A stretch of DNA of 64,000 bases from Pedobacter sp. PACM 27299 (GTDB taxonomy: Bacteria > Bacteroidota > Bacteroidia > Sphingobacteriales > Sphingobacteriaceae), in assembly GCF_001412655.1 (NCBI RefSeq), contig NZ_CP012996.1, forward strand, positions 1,426,001 to 1,490,000, in the 5' to 3' direction. The notes under the pieces are model-generated. The model saw only the letters and a program-made list of their open reading frames with translations. It ran no database searches and had not been told where the DNA came from. This document shows, one piece after another, positions 25,979 to 34,264 of this stretch. Position numbers and translations under genes: made by a program. Each line of letters begins with the position of its first letter. The stretch's first letter is position 1.

Positions 25979-27643
25979 ATGAGAAAAGCTTTTATCGCAA
26001 TTGCTGCATTTTTGGTGAGTGCTACGCTGATGATCAGCTTCGCCTGGCCACCTTTTTATTGGGCATTTATTTTTATTGGCCCAATCATTCTGCTTGGTAT
26101 ATATGATTTATATCAGCCCAAGCACAGTATAGTCAGAAATTATCCGGTATTGGGTAGATTAAGGTATCTGGCGGAAGACCTTCGTCCAAAAGTATACCAG
26201 TATTTTGTAGAAAGTGATACCAATGGAAAACCTTTCAGCAGGTTAAACCGATCGCTCATTTACCAGCGTGCAAAGCGGGAGAATGATACGATTCCATTTG
26301 GAACCCAGCTCGATGTTTATGAAAATGGGTATGAATGGCTAAGCCATAGCATCGCAGCGATCAGTCATACCGAATTAGATGAAGATCCGCGAGTATTGGT
26401 TGGTGGCCCTGAATGCAAGCAGCCTTATTCTGCGAGTATTTATAACATATCGGCCATGAGTTTTGGTTCTTTAAGTCAGAATGCAATTCTGGCGTTAAAT
26501 GGAGGGGCAAAACTGGGAAACTTCGCCCACAATACCGGAGAAGGTGGAATCAGTGATTACCACGCCGGGCCCGGCGGAGATTTGATCTGGCAGATTGGTA
26601 CCGGTTATTTTGGCTGCCGTCACCATGATGGGACCTTTAATTTCGAAGCTTTTGGAGAAAAAGCGAAAACAGCGCAAGTAAAAATGATCGAAATAAAACT
26701 TTCCCAAGGGGCTAAACCTGGGCATGGCGGGATTCTGCCGGCCAAGAAAGTGACTCCTGAAATTGCTAGAATTCGTTTGGTAAAAGAAGGTTTCGATGTG
26801 ATCTCTCCACCAGCGCATTCGGCTTTTAAAACACCTTTAGAGTTGGTCGCTTTTGTACAAAAACTTAGGGAATTATCCGAAGGTAAACCCATTGGTTTTA
26901 AACTCTGCATTGGCCGGAGATCAGAATTTTTCGCCATTTGCAAGGCGATGTCTGAAACCGGAATATATGTAGATTTTATCACCGTAGATGGTGGCGAAGG
27001 TGGAACTGGTGCCGCACCGCAGGAGTTTTCAAATGCAGTAGGAATGCCATTAAGAGAAGGCGTTGCCTTTGTTTATGATGTGCTGACCGGCTTTAACTTA
27101 AAACAGCACATTAAGATTATTGCTTCAGGGAAAGTGGCTTCAGGTTTCGATCTGGTAAAAAACATCGCCCTTGGTGCAGATTTATGTAACTCTGCAAGGG
27201 GAATGATGTTTGCCCTGGGTTGTATTCAGGCTTTGGAGTGTAACAGTAATACCTGTCCGACAGGTGTAGCCACACAAGACCCAAGTTTGATGAAAGGTTT
27301 AGTGGTAGAAGATAAAAAGGTACGGGTACATAATTTCCATAAACTGACGGTAGGTAGCGCCGTAGAATTATTGGGTGCTGCGGGTTTACAGCATACTTAT
27401 CAGCTCAGCAGGGCTTATATCAACAGGAGGATCGCTCCAAATGTGATGCAGTCTTATATGGAAACTTTCCCTTATATCCCGGAAGGAAGTTTATTGAAAA
27501 CGCCTTATCCGCTGCGTTTTGAACTGGGAATGGCTTTAAGTACTTCCAGCAGTTTTGCACCTACAGATTACAAGGTTTCAATTGTAGATTACGCACATGC
27601 GAATTCCTTTAATGATAACCTGCCAACTGCAGCACAAAGTTAA
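25979..27643 (+). CDS. FMN-binding glutamate synthase family protein
   Basis: A 554-residue protein with two N-terminal membrane segments (about 2-21 and 24-42) followed by the FMN and Fe-S synthase domain of GltB. Cysteines C415, C421 and C426 (CIQALECNSNTC) match the 3Fe-4S ligand spacing of glutamate synthase, and GEGGISDYHAGPGGDLIWQIG plus VDGGEGGTGAAPQEF are FMN-site motifs. There is no glutaminase domain, so classical GOGAT activity is doubtful; proteins of this type are archaeal-GltB-like and of uncertain reaction. Monocistronic. Confidence 0.85.
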   Translation: MRKAFIAIAAFLVSATLMISFAWPPFYWAFIFIGPIILLGIYDLYQPKHSIVRNYPVLGRLRYLAEDLRPKVYQYFVESDTNGKPFSRLNRSLIYQRAKRENDTIPFGTQLDVYENGYEWLSHSIAAISHTELDEDPRVLVGGPECKQPYSASIYNISAMSFGSLSQNAILALNGGAKLGNFAHNTGEGGISDYHAGPGGDLIWQIGTGYFGCRHHDGTFNFEAFGEKAKTAQVKMIEIKLSQGAKPGHGGILPAKKVTPEIARIRLVKEGFDVISPPAHSAFKTPLELVAFVQKLRELSEGKPIGFKLCIGRRSEFFAICKAMSETGIYVDFITVDGGEGGTGAAPQEFSNAVGMPLREGVAFVYDVLTGFNLKQHIKIIASGKVASGFDLVKNIALGADLCNSARGMMFALGCIQALECNSNTCPTGVATQDPSLMKGLVVEDKKVRVHNFHKLTVGSAVELLGAAGLQHTYQLSRAYINRRIAPNVMQSYMETFPYIPEGSLLKTPYPLRFELGMALSTSSSFAPTDYKVSIVDYAHANSFNDNLPTAAQS

Positions 27644-27670
27644 GTGCAGCTGTGCCATTAAAGACAAAAC

Positions 27671-27705
27671 AAAAAGGGCCGGATTTTTGAAGATCCGGCC
27701 CTTTT
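27671..27705. terminator. Bidirectional intrinsic terminator
   Basis: A GC-rich hairpin (AGGGCCGGAT paired with ATCCGGCCCT) framed by an A run and a T run, between the convergent GltB-like and asnS genes. It can serve both. Confidence 0.85.
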
Positions 27706-27724
27706 AAATGAAAATATATACAGC

Positions 27725-29173
27725 TTAAAATTCCGCGTTTTTTGGGAAGCGAGGGAAAGCAATTACGTCTCTGATATTCGTCATACCACTTACAAAAAGT
27801 ACCAGTCTTTCGAAACCTAATCCGAAGCCGGAGTGTGGTGCAGATCCAAAGCGTCTGGTGTCTAAAAACCACCACATTTCTTCCTGAGAGATGTTTAACT
27901 CATCCATTCTTTGTGTCAGCTTGTCTAAGCGTTCCTCTCTTTGAGAACCACCAATCATTTCACCGATTCCAGGGAAAAGAATGTCCATTGCGGCCACTGT
28001 TTTTCTACCTTGAGCATCAGGCTCATTCTGGCGCATATAGAAAGATTTAATATCTGCAGGATAATCGGTTAAGATCACTGGTTTTTTGAAATGTTTTTCT
28101 ACCAGGTAGCGTTCGTGTTCTGATTGTAAATCTGCTCCCCATTCGTCAATAAGATACTTGAATTGTTTCTTTTGATTCGGTTTAGAAGACCTTAAGATCG
28201 CAATCGCTTCCGTATAAGTTAAGCGCTCGAAGTCATTGTCTAAACAGAAGTTCAGTTTGTCAATTAAGGAAAGTTCAGAACGCTCATTCTGAGGTTTAGT
28301 TTTTTCTTCTTCTAACAAGCGGTTGTTTAAGAAGTCGATTTCCTCTTTACAATTCTCTAAAGCATATTTAATCACATACTTCATCATGTCCTCGGCCAAT
28401 TGCATGTTGTCTTCCAGGTCTGCAAAAGCAACCTCTGGCTCAATCATCCAAAATTCAGCAAGGTGACGGGTAGTATTTGAATTTTCCGCTCTGAAAGTAG
28501 GGCCGAAAGTATAAATCTGTCCAAAAGCCATAGCAGCAAGCTCACCTTCTAATTGTCCGGAAACGGTTAGGTTAGTTGCACGGGCAAAGAAATCCTGTGA
28601 GAAATCTATTTTACCATCTTCAGTTTTTGGTGGATTCTCTAGGTCTAAATTGGTTACCTTAAACATTTCGCCAGCACCTTCTGCATCAGAAGCGGTAATG
28701 ATAGGAGTGTGCATATAAGTAAACCCTCTGTCATTATAAAACTGGTGAATAGCAAAAGCTAAAGCATGACGCAATTTAAATACCGCATTGAAAGTATTGG
28801 TACGGAAACGTAAATGCGCGATTTCTCTTAAAAACTCCAGACTGTGTTTCTTAGGCTGTAATGGGAATTTCTCCGGATCACTATCACCTAATATTTCAAT
28901 TGTATTCGCTTTAACATCAACTCTCTGTCCTTTACCAACAGATTCTACGATTGTACCAGTTACTGCAATGGCAGCGCCAGTAGTAATGCGTTTCAATAAA
29001 TCTTCAGGGGTATTATTAAAGTCAACAACAATCTGGATGTTTCCCATGCAGGAACCATCATTGATAGCAATAAACTGATTGTTGCGGAAAGTACGCACCC
29101 AACCCATCACTGTTACTTCTCTGTCGAACTGCTCTGTCTCTAACAGGCTTTTTACTTTTTCTCTTTTGATCAT
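27725..29173 (-). CDS. asnS: Asparaginyl-tRNA synthetase
   Basis: A 482-residue class IIb aminoacyl-tRNA synthetase that charges tRNA-Asn. It has the N-terminal OB fold ([22 protein letters not shown]), the motif 2 region [21 protein letters not shown] and the motif 3 arginine region [27 protein letters not shown]. The ending [14 protein letters not shown] is typical of AsnRS. A -7 box lies 20 nt upstream of the ATG. Confidence 0.95.
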   Translation of the reverse strand: MIKREKVKSLLETEQFDREVTVMGWVRTFRNNQFIAINDGSCMGNIQIVVDFNNTPEDLLKRITTGAAIAVTGTIVESVGKGQRVDVKANTIEILGDSDPEKFPLQPKKHSLEFLREIAHLRFRTNTFNAVFKLRHALAFAIHQFYNDRGFTYMHTPIITASDAEGAGEMFKVTNLDLENPPKTEDGKIDFSQDFFARATNLTVSGQLEGELAAMAFGQIYTFGPTFRAENSNTTRHLAEFWMIEPEVAFADLEDNMQLAEDMMKYVIKYALENCKEEIDFLNNRLLEEEKTKPQNERSELSLIDKLNFCLDNDFERLTYTEAIAILRSSKPNQKKQFKYLIDEWGADLQSEHERYLVEKHFKKPVILTDYPADIKSFYMRQNEPDAQGRKTVAAMDILFPGIGEMIGGSQREERLDKLTQRMDELNISQEEMWWFLDTRRFGSAPHSGFGLGFERLVLFVSGMTNIRDVIAFPRFPKNAEF

Positions 29174-29193
29174 GATTTTATTGTGGAGAGGTT

Positions 29194-29201
29194 CAAAAAT
29201 A
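29194..29201 (-). promoter_or_regulatory. -7 box of asnS
   Basis: TATTTTTG on the minus strand matches TAnnTTTG, with 20 nt between it and the ATG. Confidence 0.45.
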
Positions 29202-29210
29202 AGGATTTAA

Positions 29211-30608
29211 TTGATTTTTTTTATGTTTCTTATTGTATTAAGTTTGCGAAGCGACATCTCAATCTTAATTAGCGTGCAATCGAATCATATCAAATCTTTT
29301 TGGCAAAAGGCCATAGGCGACATCGGGGAATTTTCTTTAGAGGAGCGTATTTTTAATACTATATGTATTTTTGCATTTTTTGCCCTGATGGTGGAAGCGC
29401 CATATAATTATTTAATGGAGCTTAAAGAATTGGCTTGGCTATGCTTTCTAGGCATGGTCTTTATTGTTGGACTGTATTACCTTTCCAAGATAAAAAGGAA
29501 AGCCAATCTGGCCATTACGCTTTTCTGCATCATCAGTAACATTACTTTTACCTATTGCTATTTTTATAATTCTGGAATTCTTGGGCCAAATGTGCTGCTT
29601 TTTGCACTTTCTTTTTTCCTCGTCATCACCATCATCCCAAGAGCACAGTATAAATTTTGGGTGCCGGTCAATATATTTATAGTATTGGCAGTACTGGCAT
29701 TGGAATATCATCAGCCGCAATTAGCACCTGATCTGTATTACAGTCCTTTTGCAAGAGTTATTGATTTTGCGGTCACTTATATCGTTTCTACGGTTTTAAT
29801 TTTTCTGTCTATCAGTTACATGCGGAAAAATTACGACTATGAGCGTTTGTCTGTAGAGCAGCGTAACCGGGAAATTGAGGCGCAAAAAGATGAGATTCTA
29901 TTGCAAAAGGGGGCACTGGAATACTTGAACAGAGAAAAGGATCGCCTGTTGTCTATCGTAGCGCATGATGTACGGATGCCTTTGAGTTCCATTCAGGGCT
30001 ATTTGGAAATTCTGAATTCCATCGGACTGGATGAAGCGGAAAAGCAATTGATTGAAGGACAGCTATTGCAAATTACCAGAGATACTTCTGAAATGCTCAT
30101 GAATCTGCTTTCCTGGTCGAAGACGCAGCTGCAAGGGGGGAACGTGCAGTTGAAGGCCTTAGATGTAAATGAAGCCCTTCAGGGCTGGTTAAAAATAGAA
30201 AATACCATTGCTAATAAAAAAGGAATCCGTTTGCGAATGCTCACTGCCGGACAACTTTATTTAATGGCTGATCATGATATGCTTCATCTCGTAGTTCGGA
30301 ACCTGGTTTCTAATGCTATTAAATTTACCCCTGAGGGGGGAGAGGTGATCGTTTCCACGCGTTATCGCGGAACCAGCGGAATGATCATTATATCTGATAA
30401 TGGAATCGGCATCACGCCCGAAAAACAGGAACATCTGTTCCAGCTCAATGCTTCCGCTACTTATGGAACCAATAATGAAAAAGGGATTGGTCTTGGCTTA
30501 CTCTTGTGTAAGGAGTTTACGGAAAAACAGCAAGGAAATATCTGGTTTGAAAGTGAAACGCAAAAAGGTTCCGTTTTTTATGTTTCCTTGAAATTAGGAG
30601 GTATTTAG
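29211..30608 (+). CDS. Membrane sensor histidine kinase
   Basis: A 465-residue kinase with about six hydrophobic segments between residues 50 and 205, a coiled linker (EIEAQKDEILLQKGALEYLNREKD), then HisKA with phospho-acceptor H252 in LLSIVAHDVRMPL and HATPase_c (N box RNLVSNAIKFTPEGG, G1 DNGIGI, G2 GIGLGLLL). No periplasmic sensor domain is evident, so it probably senses through its membrane region. No response regulator is adjacent. The first start is TTG at 29211; the ATG at 29223 gives a protein four residues shorter and is equally likely. Confidence 0.88.
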   Translation: MIFFMFLIVLSLRSDISILISVQSNHIKSFWQKAIGDIGEFSLEERIFNTICIFAFFALMVEAPYNYLMELKELAWLCFLGMVFIVGLYYLSKIKRKANLAITLFCIISNITFTYCYFYNSGILGPNVLLFALSFFLVITIIPRAQYKFWVPVNIFIVLAVLALEYHQPQLAPDLYYSPFARVIDFAVTYIVSTVLIFLSISYMRKNYDYERLSVEQRNREIEAQKDEILLQKGALEYLNREKDRLLSIVAHDVRMPLSSIQGYLEILNSIGLDEAEKQLIEGQLLQITRDTSEMLMNLLSWSKTQLQGGNVQLKALDVNEALQGWLKIENTIANKKGIRLRMLTAGQLYLMADHDMLHLVVRNLVSNAIKFTPEGGEVIVSTRYRGTSGMIIISDNGIGITPEKQEHLFQLNASATYGTNNEKGIGLGLLLCKEFTEKQQGNIWFESETQKGSVFYVSLKLGGI

Positions 30609-30855
30609 TGTCTTTATTTTAGTCTTTTGTTAAAATAATTGTAAAATAATCTATTTTAACCTCATTTTTTAACTCATTTTATGAATTATGTGTTTTAAAA
30701 TCTATTTATGTCAGTTATTTATGGTAAAATATTAATATTTCAATCGATTATTCGGTGTTTTTCTTCTATTTTTTGGTTTTAGTGTTAATTCTGAGGTGTT
30801 TTTTGTTTAATTTTTACTGTTTAATCATTTTTATTGCAATTTATTTTTAAATAAA
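30609..30855. other. AT-rich intergenic stretch
   Basis: About 250 bp of very AT-rich DNA after the histidine kinase, with many T runs. I see no ORF, no hairpin with a T tract and no promoter of the usual form until the element at 30856. Confidence 0.5.
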
Positions 30856-30886
30856 TTGGGAATTGTCTGTTTAACTTCTATATTTG
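30856..30886 (+). promoter_or_regulatory. Orphan promoter in front of a terminator
   Basis: TTG (30856-30858), exactly 20 bp, TATATTTG (30879-30886): a consensus Bacteroidota promoter. No coding gene follows; a terminator begins about 28 bp later. Confidence 0.65.
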
Positions 30887-30891
30887 TGTCA

Positions 30892-30955
30892 GCTCGTTTA
30901 ATTTATATTTGGTTAAAGAAGCCTCAGGTTGGATGACCTGAGGCTTCTTTTGTTT
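30892..30955 (+). ncRNA. Candidate small RNA of about 60 nt
   Basis: The transcript from the promoter at 30856-30886 would start near 30890-30893 and end at the perfect 15-bp hairpin (30915-30929 with 30936-30950, loop TGGATG). It contains about 23 unpaired nt followed by the terminator stem. No ORF with a start codon is inside. The hairpin could instead be only the distant terminator of the histidine kinase gene, and then the promoter match would be chance. Confidence 0.4.
30915..30955 (+). terminator. Strong intrinsic terminator
   Basis: A perfect 15-bp stem with 6-nt loop and a T-rich tail (CTTCTTTTGTTTT). It would end the candidate small RNA and any read-through from the histidine kinase gene. 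Confidence 0.85.
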
Positions 30956-31037
30956 TATAGGCGAAATAAATGCAGTAAAAGCTCAGGATAAATTCAGTAC
31001 CGAGCTTTTTAGCTTTAAGAACCAAAATTTCAGGTAT

Positions 31038-31080
31038 AAAAAAAGGCCAATTGAATAAACAATTGACCTTTTAGATTTTT
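31038..31080 (-). terminator. Intrinsic terminator of sucC
   Basis: AAAAGG-C-CAATTG paired with CAATTG-A-CCTTTT (one mismatch) around a 6-nt loop, with a T run on the minus strand, just after the sucC stop codon. Confidence 0.75.
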
Positions 31081-31096
31081 AACTAAGAACTGGTAC

Positions 31097-32287
31097 TTAT
31101 GCCAATACTTTAGTTACTAAATCTGCAGCATCTTTCAATGCAATTGCAGAATATACTTTTAATCCTGACTCATCGATTAACTGTTTCGCTTCAGCGGCAT
31201 TAGTACCTTGTAAACGACAGATGATTGGTACAGGAATATCACCGATTTCTTTATAAGCATCAATTACACCTTGAGCAACACGGTCGCAACGAACGATACC
31301 ACCAAAGATGTTAATTAAGATCGCTTTCACATTTGGATCCTTAAGGATAATGTTGAAACCTGCTTTTACAGTTTGTGCATTCGCAGTTCCACCTACATCC
31401 AGGAAGTTAGCTGGCTCACCACCTGCAATTTTGATGATGTCCATGGTCGCCATTGCTAAACCAGCACCGTTCACCATACAGCCAACGTTACCATCTAATT
31501 TCACATAGTTTAAGTTAGACTCACTTGCTTCCACATCTGTTGGATCTTCTTCCAATTTATCACGCATTGCTGCATAATCAGGATGACGGAATAAAGCGTT
31601 CTCATCTAAGTCAACTTTAGCATCAACAGCGATGATTTTGTCATCAGAAGTTTTTAATACCGGGTTAATCTCAAACATCGCAGAGTCGGTAGCGTCATAA
31701 GCTTTGTAAAGCGCAGTGATAAATTTCACCATGTCTTTATGAGCAGCACCACTTAATCCTAGATTAAAGGCAATTTTACGAGCCTGGAATCCTTGAAGAC
31801 CAACTTTAGGGTCAATCTCTTCTTTGAATATTAAATGAGGAGTTTTTTCTGCAACCTCTTCAATGTCCATTCCACCTTCGGTAGAATACATAATGATGTT
31901 AGTTCCAGTTGAACGGTTTAAAAGCACGCTCACATAGAATTCTTTAGTTTCAGATGCTCCAGGATAATAAACATCCTGTGCCACTAAAATCTTGTTCACT
32001 TTCTTTCCTTCCGGGCCAGTTTGAGGAGTAACCAATTGCATACCTAAAATGTCGGTTGCTCTTTGTGCTACTTCTTCCAGGTTTTTCGCAAGCTTTACGC
32101 CACCGCCTTTACCTCTTCCGCCTGCATGGATTTGTGCTTTAATCACAACCCAATCAGAATTGTAGTCAGTTTTCATTTTTTTAGCCGCTTCTACAGCCTG
32201 CTCAACCGTGTGGGCAACGACGCCTTCTTGTACGGCTACACCAAAACTTTTAAGTATTTCTTTACCTTGATATTCGTGGATATTCAT
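31097..32287 (-). CDS. sucC: Succinyl-CoA synthetase beta subunit (ADP-forming)
   Basis: The beta subunit of the TCA-cycle enzyme that interconverts succinyl-CoA and succinate with ATP formation. An ATP-grasp domain starts the protein ([35 protein letters not shown]) and the CoA-ligase domain follows ([29 protein letters not shown]). I place the start at the ATG at 32287 (396 residues): it gives the family-standard MNIHEYQG, and the -7 box at 32306-32313 overlaps the seven-codon-longer alternative. sucD is not adjacent. Confidence 0.95.
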   Translation of the reverse strand: MNIHEYQGKEILKSFGVAVQEGVVAHTVEQAVEAAKKMKTDYNSDWVVIKAQIHAGGRGKGGGVKLAKNLEEVAQRATDILGMQLVTPQTGPEGKKVNKILVAQDVYYPGASETKEFYVSVLLNRSTGTNIIMYSTEGGMDIEEVAEKTPHLIFKEEIDPKVGLQGFQARKIAFNLGLSGAAHKDMVKFITALYKAYDATDSAMFEINPVLKTSDDKIIAVDAKVDLDENALFRHPDYAAMRDKLEEDPTDVEASESNLNYVKLDGNVGCMVNGAGLAMATMDIIKIAGGEPANFLDVGGTANAQTVKAGFNIILKDPNVKAILINIFGGIVRCDRVAQGVIDAYKEIGDIPVPIICRLQGTNAAEAKQLIDESGLKVYSAIALKDAADLVTKVLA

Positions 32288-32305
32288 TTGCTGAAAAAAT
32301 TTGTC

Positions 32306-32313
32306 CAAATCTA
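32306..32313 (-). promoter_or_regulatory. -7 box of sucC
   Basis: TAGATTTG on the minus strand, 18 nt upstream of the ATG at 32287. It forms a back-to-back promoter pair with the lolD box in a 65-bp gap. Confidence 0.55.
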
Positions 32314-32339
32314 CAATTTCAGATTGGTTTTAAAAACAG

Positions 32340-32347
32340 TAAGTTTG
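32340..32347 (+). promoter_or_regulatory. -7 box of the lolD operon, five bases before the ATG
   Basis: TAAGTTTG ends 5 nt before the ATG at 32353, which predicts a leaderless or nearly leaderless mRNA. Confidence 0.5.
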
Positions 32348-32352
32348 CATTT

Positions 32353-33003
32353 ATGCTAAAAGCAACAGGTATAAAGAAAGCTTATGGAAATTTACCCATC
32401 CTGAAAGGGGTAGATTTTGAGGTGGAAAAGGGAGAAATTGTCAGCATTATCGGCGCCTCTGGTGCAGGTAAAAGTACCCTGCTGCACATATTAGGGACTT
32501 TAGACAAGCCAGATCAGGGAACTGTCGAATTAAATGGTGCTAAGGTAAATCAACTTTCCGGAGAGCTGCTGAGTGTATTTCGTAACAAAAATATAGGCTT
32601 TGTTTTTCAATTTCATCATCTGCTGCCTGAATTTAGTGCTTTGGAGAATATCTGTATCCCTGCATTTATCGCTAAGACCAGTAAAAAAGATGCAGAGCGC
32701 CGCGCAATGGAGCTTTTGGATTTGCTGGGATTGAAAGATCGGGCGGCGCATAAACCCAATGAATTGTCGGGAGGGGAGCAGCAGCGGATTGCCGTAGCGA
32801 GAGCACTCGTGAACCATCCCGCGATTATTCTGGCTGATGAACCTTCCGGAAATCTGGACTCCGCCAATGCCAATGCCCTGCACGAATTTTTTATCACCCT
32901 CCGCGATAATTTTAAACAGACCTTTGTGATTGTTACCCACAACGAAGGACTGGCAGAAATCAGCGATAGGGTAGTCACCATGAAAGACGGATTAATCATA
33001 TAA
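32353..33003 (+). CDS. lolD: LolD-like ABC transporter ATP-binding protein
   Basis: A 216-residue ABC ATPase of the LolD/MacB group: Walker A GASGAGKS (34-41), the Q-loop [16 protein letters not shown], signature LSGGEQQR, Walker [15 protein letters not shown]. LolD drives release of lipoproteins from the inner membrane together with LolC/LolE permeases, which are not in this window. The Q-loop [10 protein letters not shown] favours LolD over MacB or FtsE, but substrate assignment is by similarity only. It is followed after 4 bp by an unusual gene pair. Confidence 0.85.
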   Translation: MLKATGIKKAYGNLPILKGVDFEVEKGEIVSIIGASGAGKSTLLHILGTLDKPDQGTVELNGAKVNQLSGELLSVFRNKNIGFVFQFHHLLPEFSALENICIPAFIAKTSKKDAERRAMELLDLLGLKDRAAHKPNELSGGEQQRIAVARALVNHPAIILADEPSGNLDSANANALHEFFITLRDNFKQTFVIVTHNEGLAEISDRVVTMKDGLII

Positions 33004-33007
33004 CATT

Positions 33008-33505
33008 TTGAAAATACTAATTACAGGAGGTAAATCTGCCTCAGCATTAAAGCTGCTGAAAGCTTTTGCCAACCAACCTATATTACTTGCCGATTACGGA
33101 GATATGCCTGCTTTTTCTTCTGCGGCTTATCAAATGCACTCCTTGGGGACTAGAAATGACGATACCACTGCACATACTTTGCTCAATAACTGTCTGGACG
33201 AAAATGTAGAAATGCTATTGCCAATCCATGATTTTGAAATTGAAGCAGTAGCCAAATCCATGGTCTTATTCGAGGAATTTGGGATTGAGGTGTTATTGCC
33301 GCAGCCAGCAGATTTGCCTAAATACCTCAGCACTGAGAAACAAAGCGGAGATTGGGCATTGTACCAGAAAGGCATATTGCTATTCCCTGAAAACGCGAAC
33401 GAAGCACAAAAAAAATTAGGCATTAAAGAAAAATTGAATGGTGTATTTTACACCATTGACAGTCCTGAAGGCCTGAAACCAGTTTTATTTACCATTAATT
33501 CCTAA
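33008..33505 (+). CDS. Stand-alone pre-ATP-grasp domain protein
   Basis: A 165-residue protein starting at TTG. It begins with a Rossmann-like strand and loop MKILITGGKSASALKLLKAF and continues like the N-terminal domain of ATP-grasp enzymes such as CarB-like or PylC-like proteins (PILLADYGD; LPIHDFEIEAVAKSMVLFEEFGIEVLLP). The ATP-grasp domain that should follow is missing: the chain ends after about 50 more residues. It may act as a binding or partner subunit. It sits in a likely operon lolD - this gene - HAD-like gene, with gaps of 4 and 11 bp. Confidence 0.65.
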   Translation: MKILITGGKSASALKLLKAFANQPILLADYGDMPAFSSAAYQMHSLGTRNDDTTAHTLLNNCLDENVEMLLPIHDFEIEAVAKSMVLFEEFGIEVLLPQPADLPKYLSTEKQSGDWALYQKGILLFPENANEAQKKLGIKEKLNGVFYTIDSPEGLKPVLFTINS

Positions 33506-33516
33506 TCATTTTACCC

Positions 33517-34128
33517 ATGAGGCCAGAAGAATTACTAAAAAACAAACAAGCATTCGTTTTTGAACTGGACAATGTCATTTATCCTGAAAAGGATTATTTA
33601 TTGCAGGTTTACTACCTGTTCGCACAATTTATTGAATACGGCGAACAATTAAATGCCAGTGATATTGTAAAATATATGCAAGAGGAATACCATGGTCATG
33701 GCACTGTAGATCTATTTGAGAAAACTGCTGCAGAGTTCAAAATTCCAGAGAAGTATAAAGTAAATTATGATCTGGTCATGCAAAATGCAAAACTTCCATT
33801 AAAGCTACTAATCTATAATAAAGCGCTTACTTTCTTACAGGAAATTGTTGCCAATGGCAAACAAGTGTTTTTATTTGTAGATGGTGATTCCCTGATGCAA
33901 TTAAATAAAATTAGACAAATAGAATGGAACGGATTGGAAAAGAACCTGATCGTTTATTTTTCTGAAGAATCTGAACCTAAACCTAGTACAAAAGGAATAG
34001 AAATGATCCTGGAACGCCATGATTTAAACCCAGAGCAGATGGTGTTGATTGGTGCTAAATCCGCAGATCAGAAATGCGCTCTGAATGCAGAAATTGAATT
34101 TTTAGCCATCGAAGAAGTGCTGGTATAA
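33517..34128 (+). CDS. Degenerate HAD-superfamily protein, probably not a phosphatase
   Basis: A 203-residue protein with the HAD fold pattern but altered motifs. Motif I, normally DxDx(T/V), reads FELDNV (residues 15-20): the nucleophile aspartate is a glutamate (E16) while D18 remains. Motif II is replaced by FLFVDGDS, the motif III lysine may be K154 in SEPKPSTKG, and motif IV reads VLIGAKSADQ instead of GDSxxD. The overall shape (IYPEKDYLLQVYYLFAQFI) resembles pyrimidine 5'-nucleotidase-like HADs. Loss of the nucleophile suggests a non-catalytic or regulatory role. Operon with the preceding gene. Confidence 0.7.
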   Translation: MRPEELLKNKQAFVFELDNVIYPEKDYLLQVYYLFAQFIEYGEQLNASDIVKYMQEEYHGHGTVDLFEKTAAEFKIPEKYKVNYDLVMQNAKLPLKLLIYNKALTFLQEIVANGKQVFLFVDGDSLMQLNKIRQIEWNGLEKNLIVYFSEESEPKPSTKGIEMILERHDLNPEQMVLIGAKSADQKCALNAEIEFLAIEEVLV

Positions 34129-34235
34129 CCTGCTTATGTTTAAACAGCTTGGTTTATGATGAAAAAAATTAAGCTGTTTGAAATAAAATACCTGTTAAAT
34201 TGCTGATCATCATCAGGTAATGAGTTTTTTTATTA

Positions 34236-34243
34236 TAGATTTG
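34236..34243 (+). promoter_or_regulatory. -7 box of the S41 peptidase gene
   Basis: TAGATTTG with 21 nt to the ATG at 34265. Confidence 0.45.
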
Positions 34244-34264
34244 TAATAGAAAACCTGACTAAGG

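Noticed and set aside
30609..30855. Very AT-rich stretch as a possible replication origin
   Set aside because: No DnaA-box cluster and no dnaA, dnaN or gidA-type neighbours; it is simply an AT-rich intergenic region.
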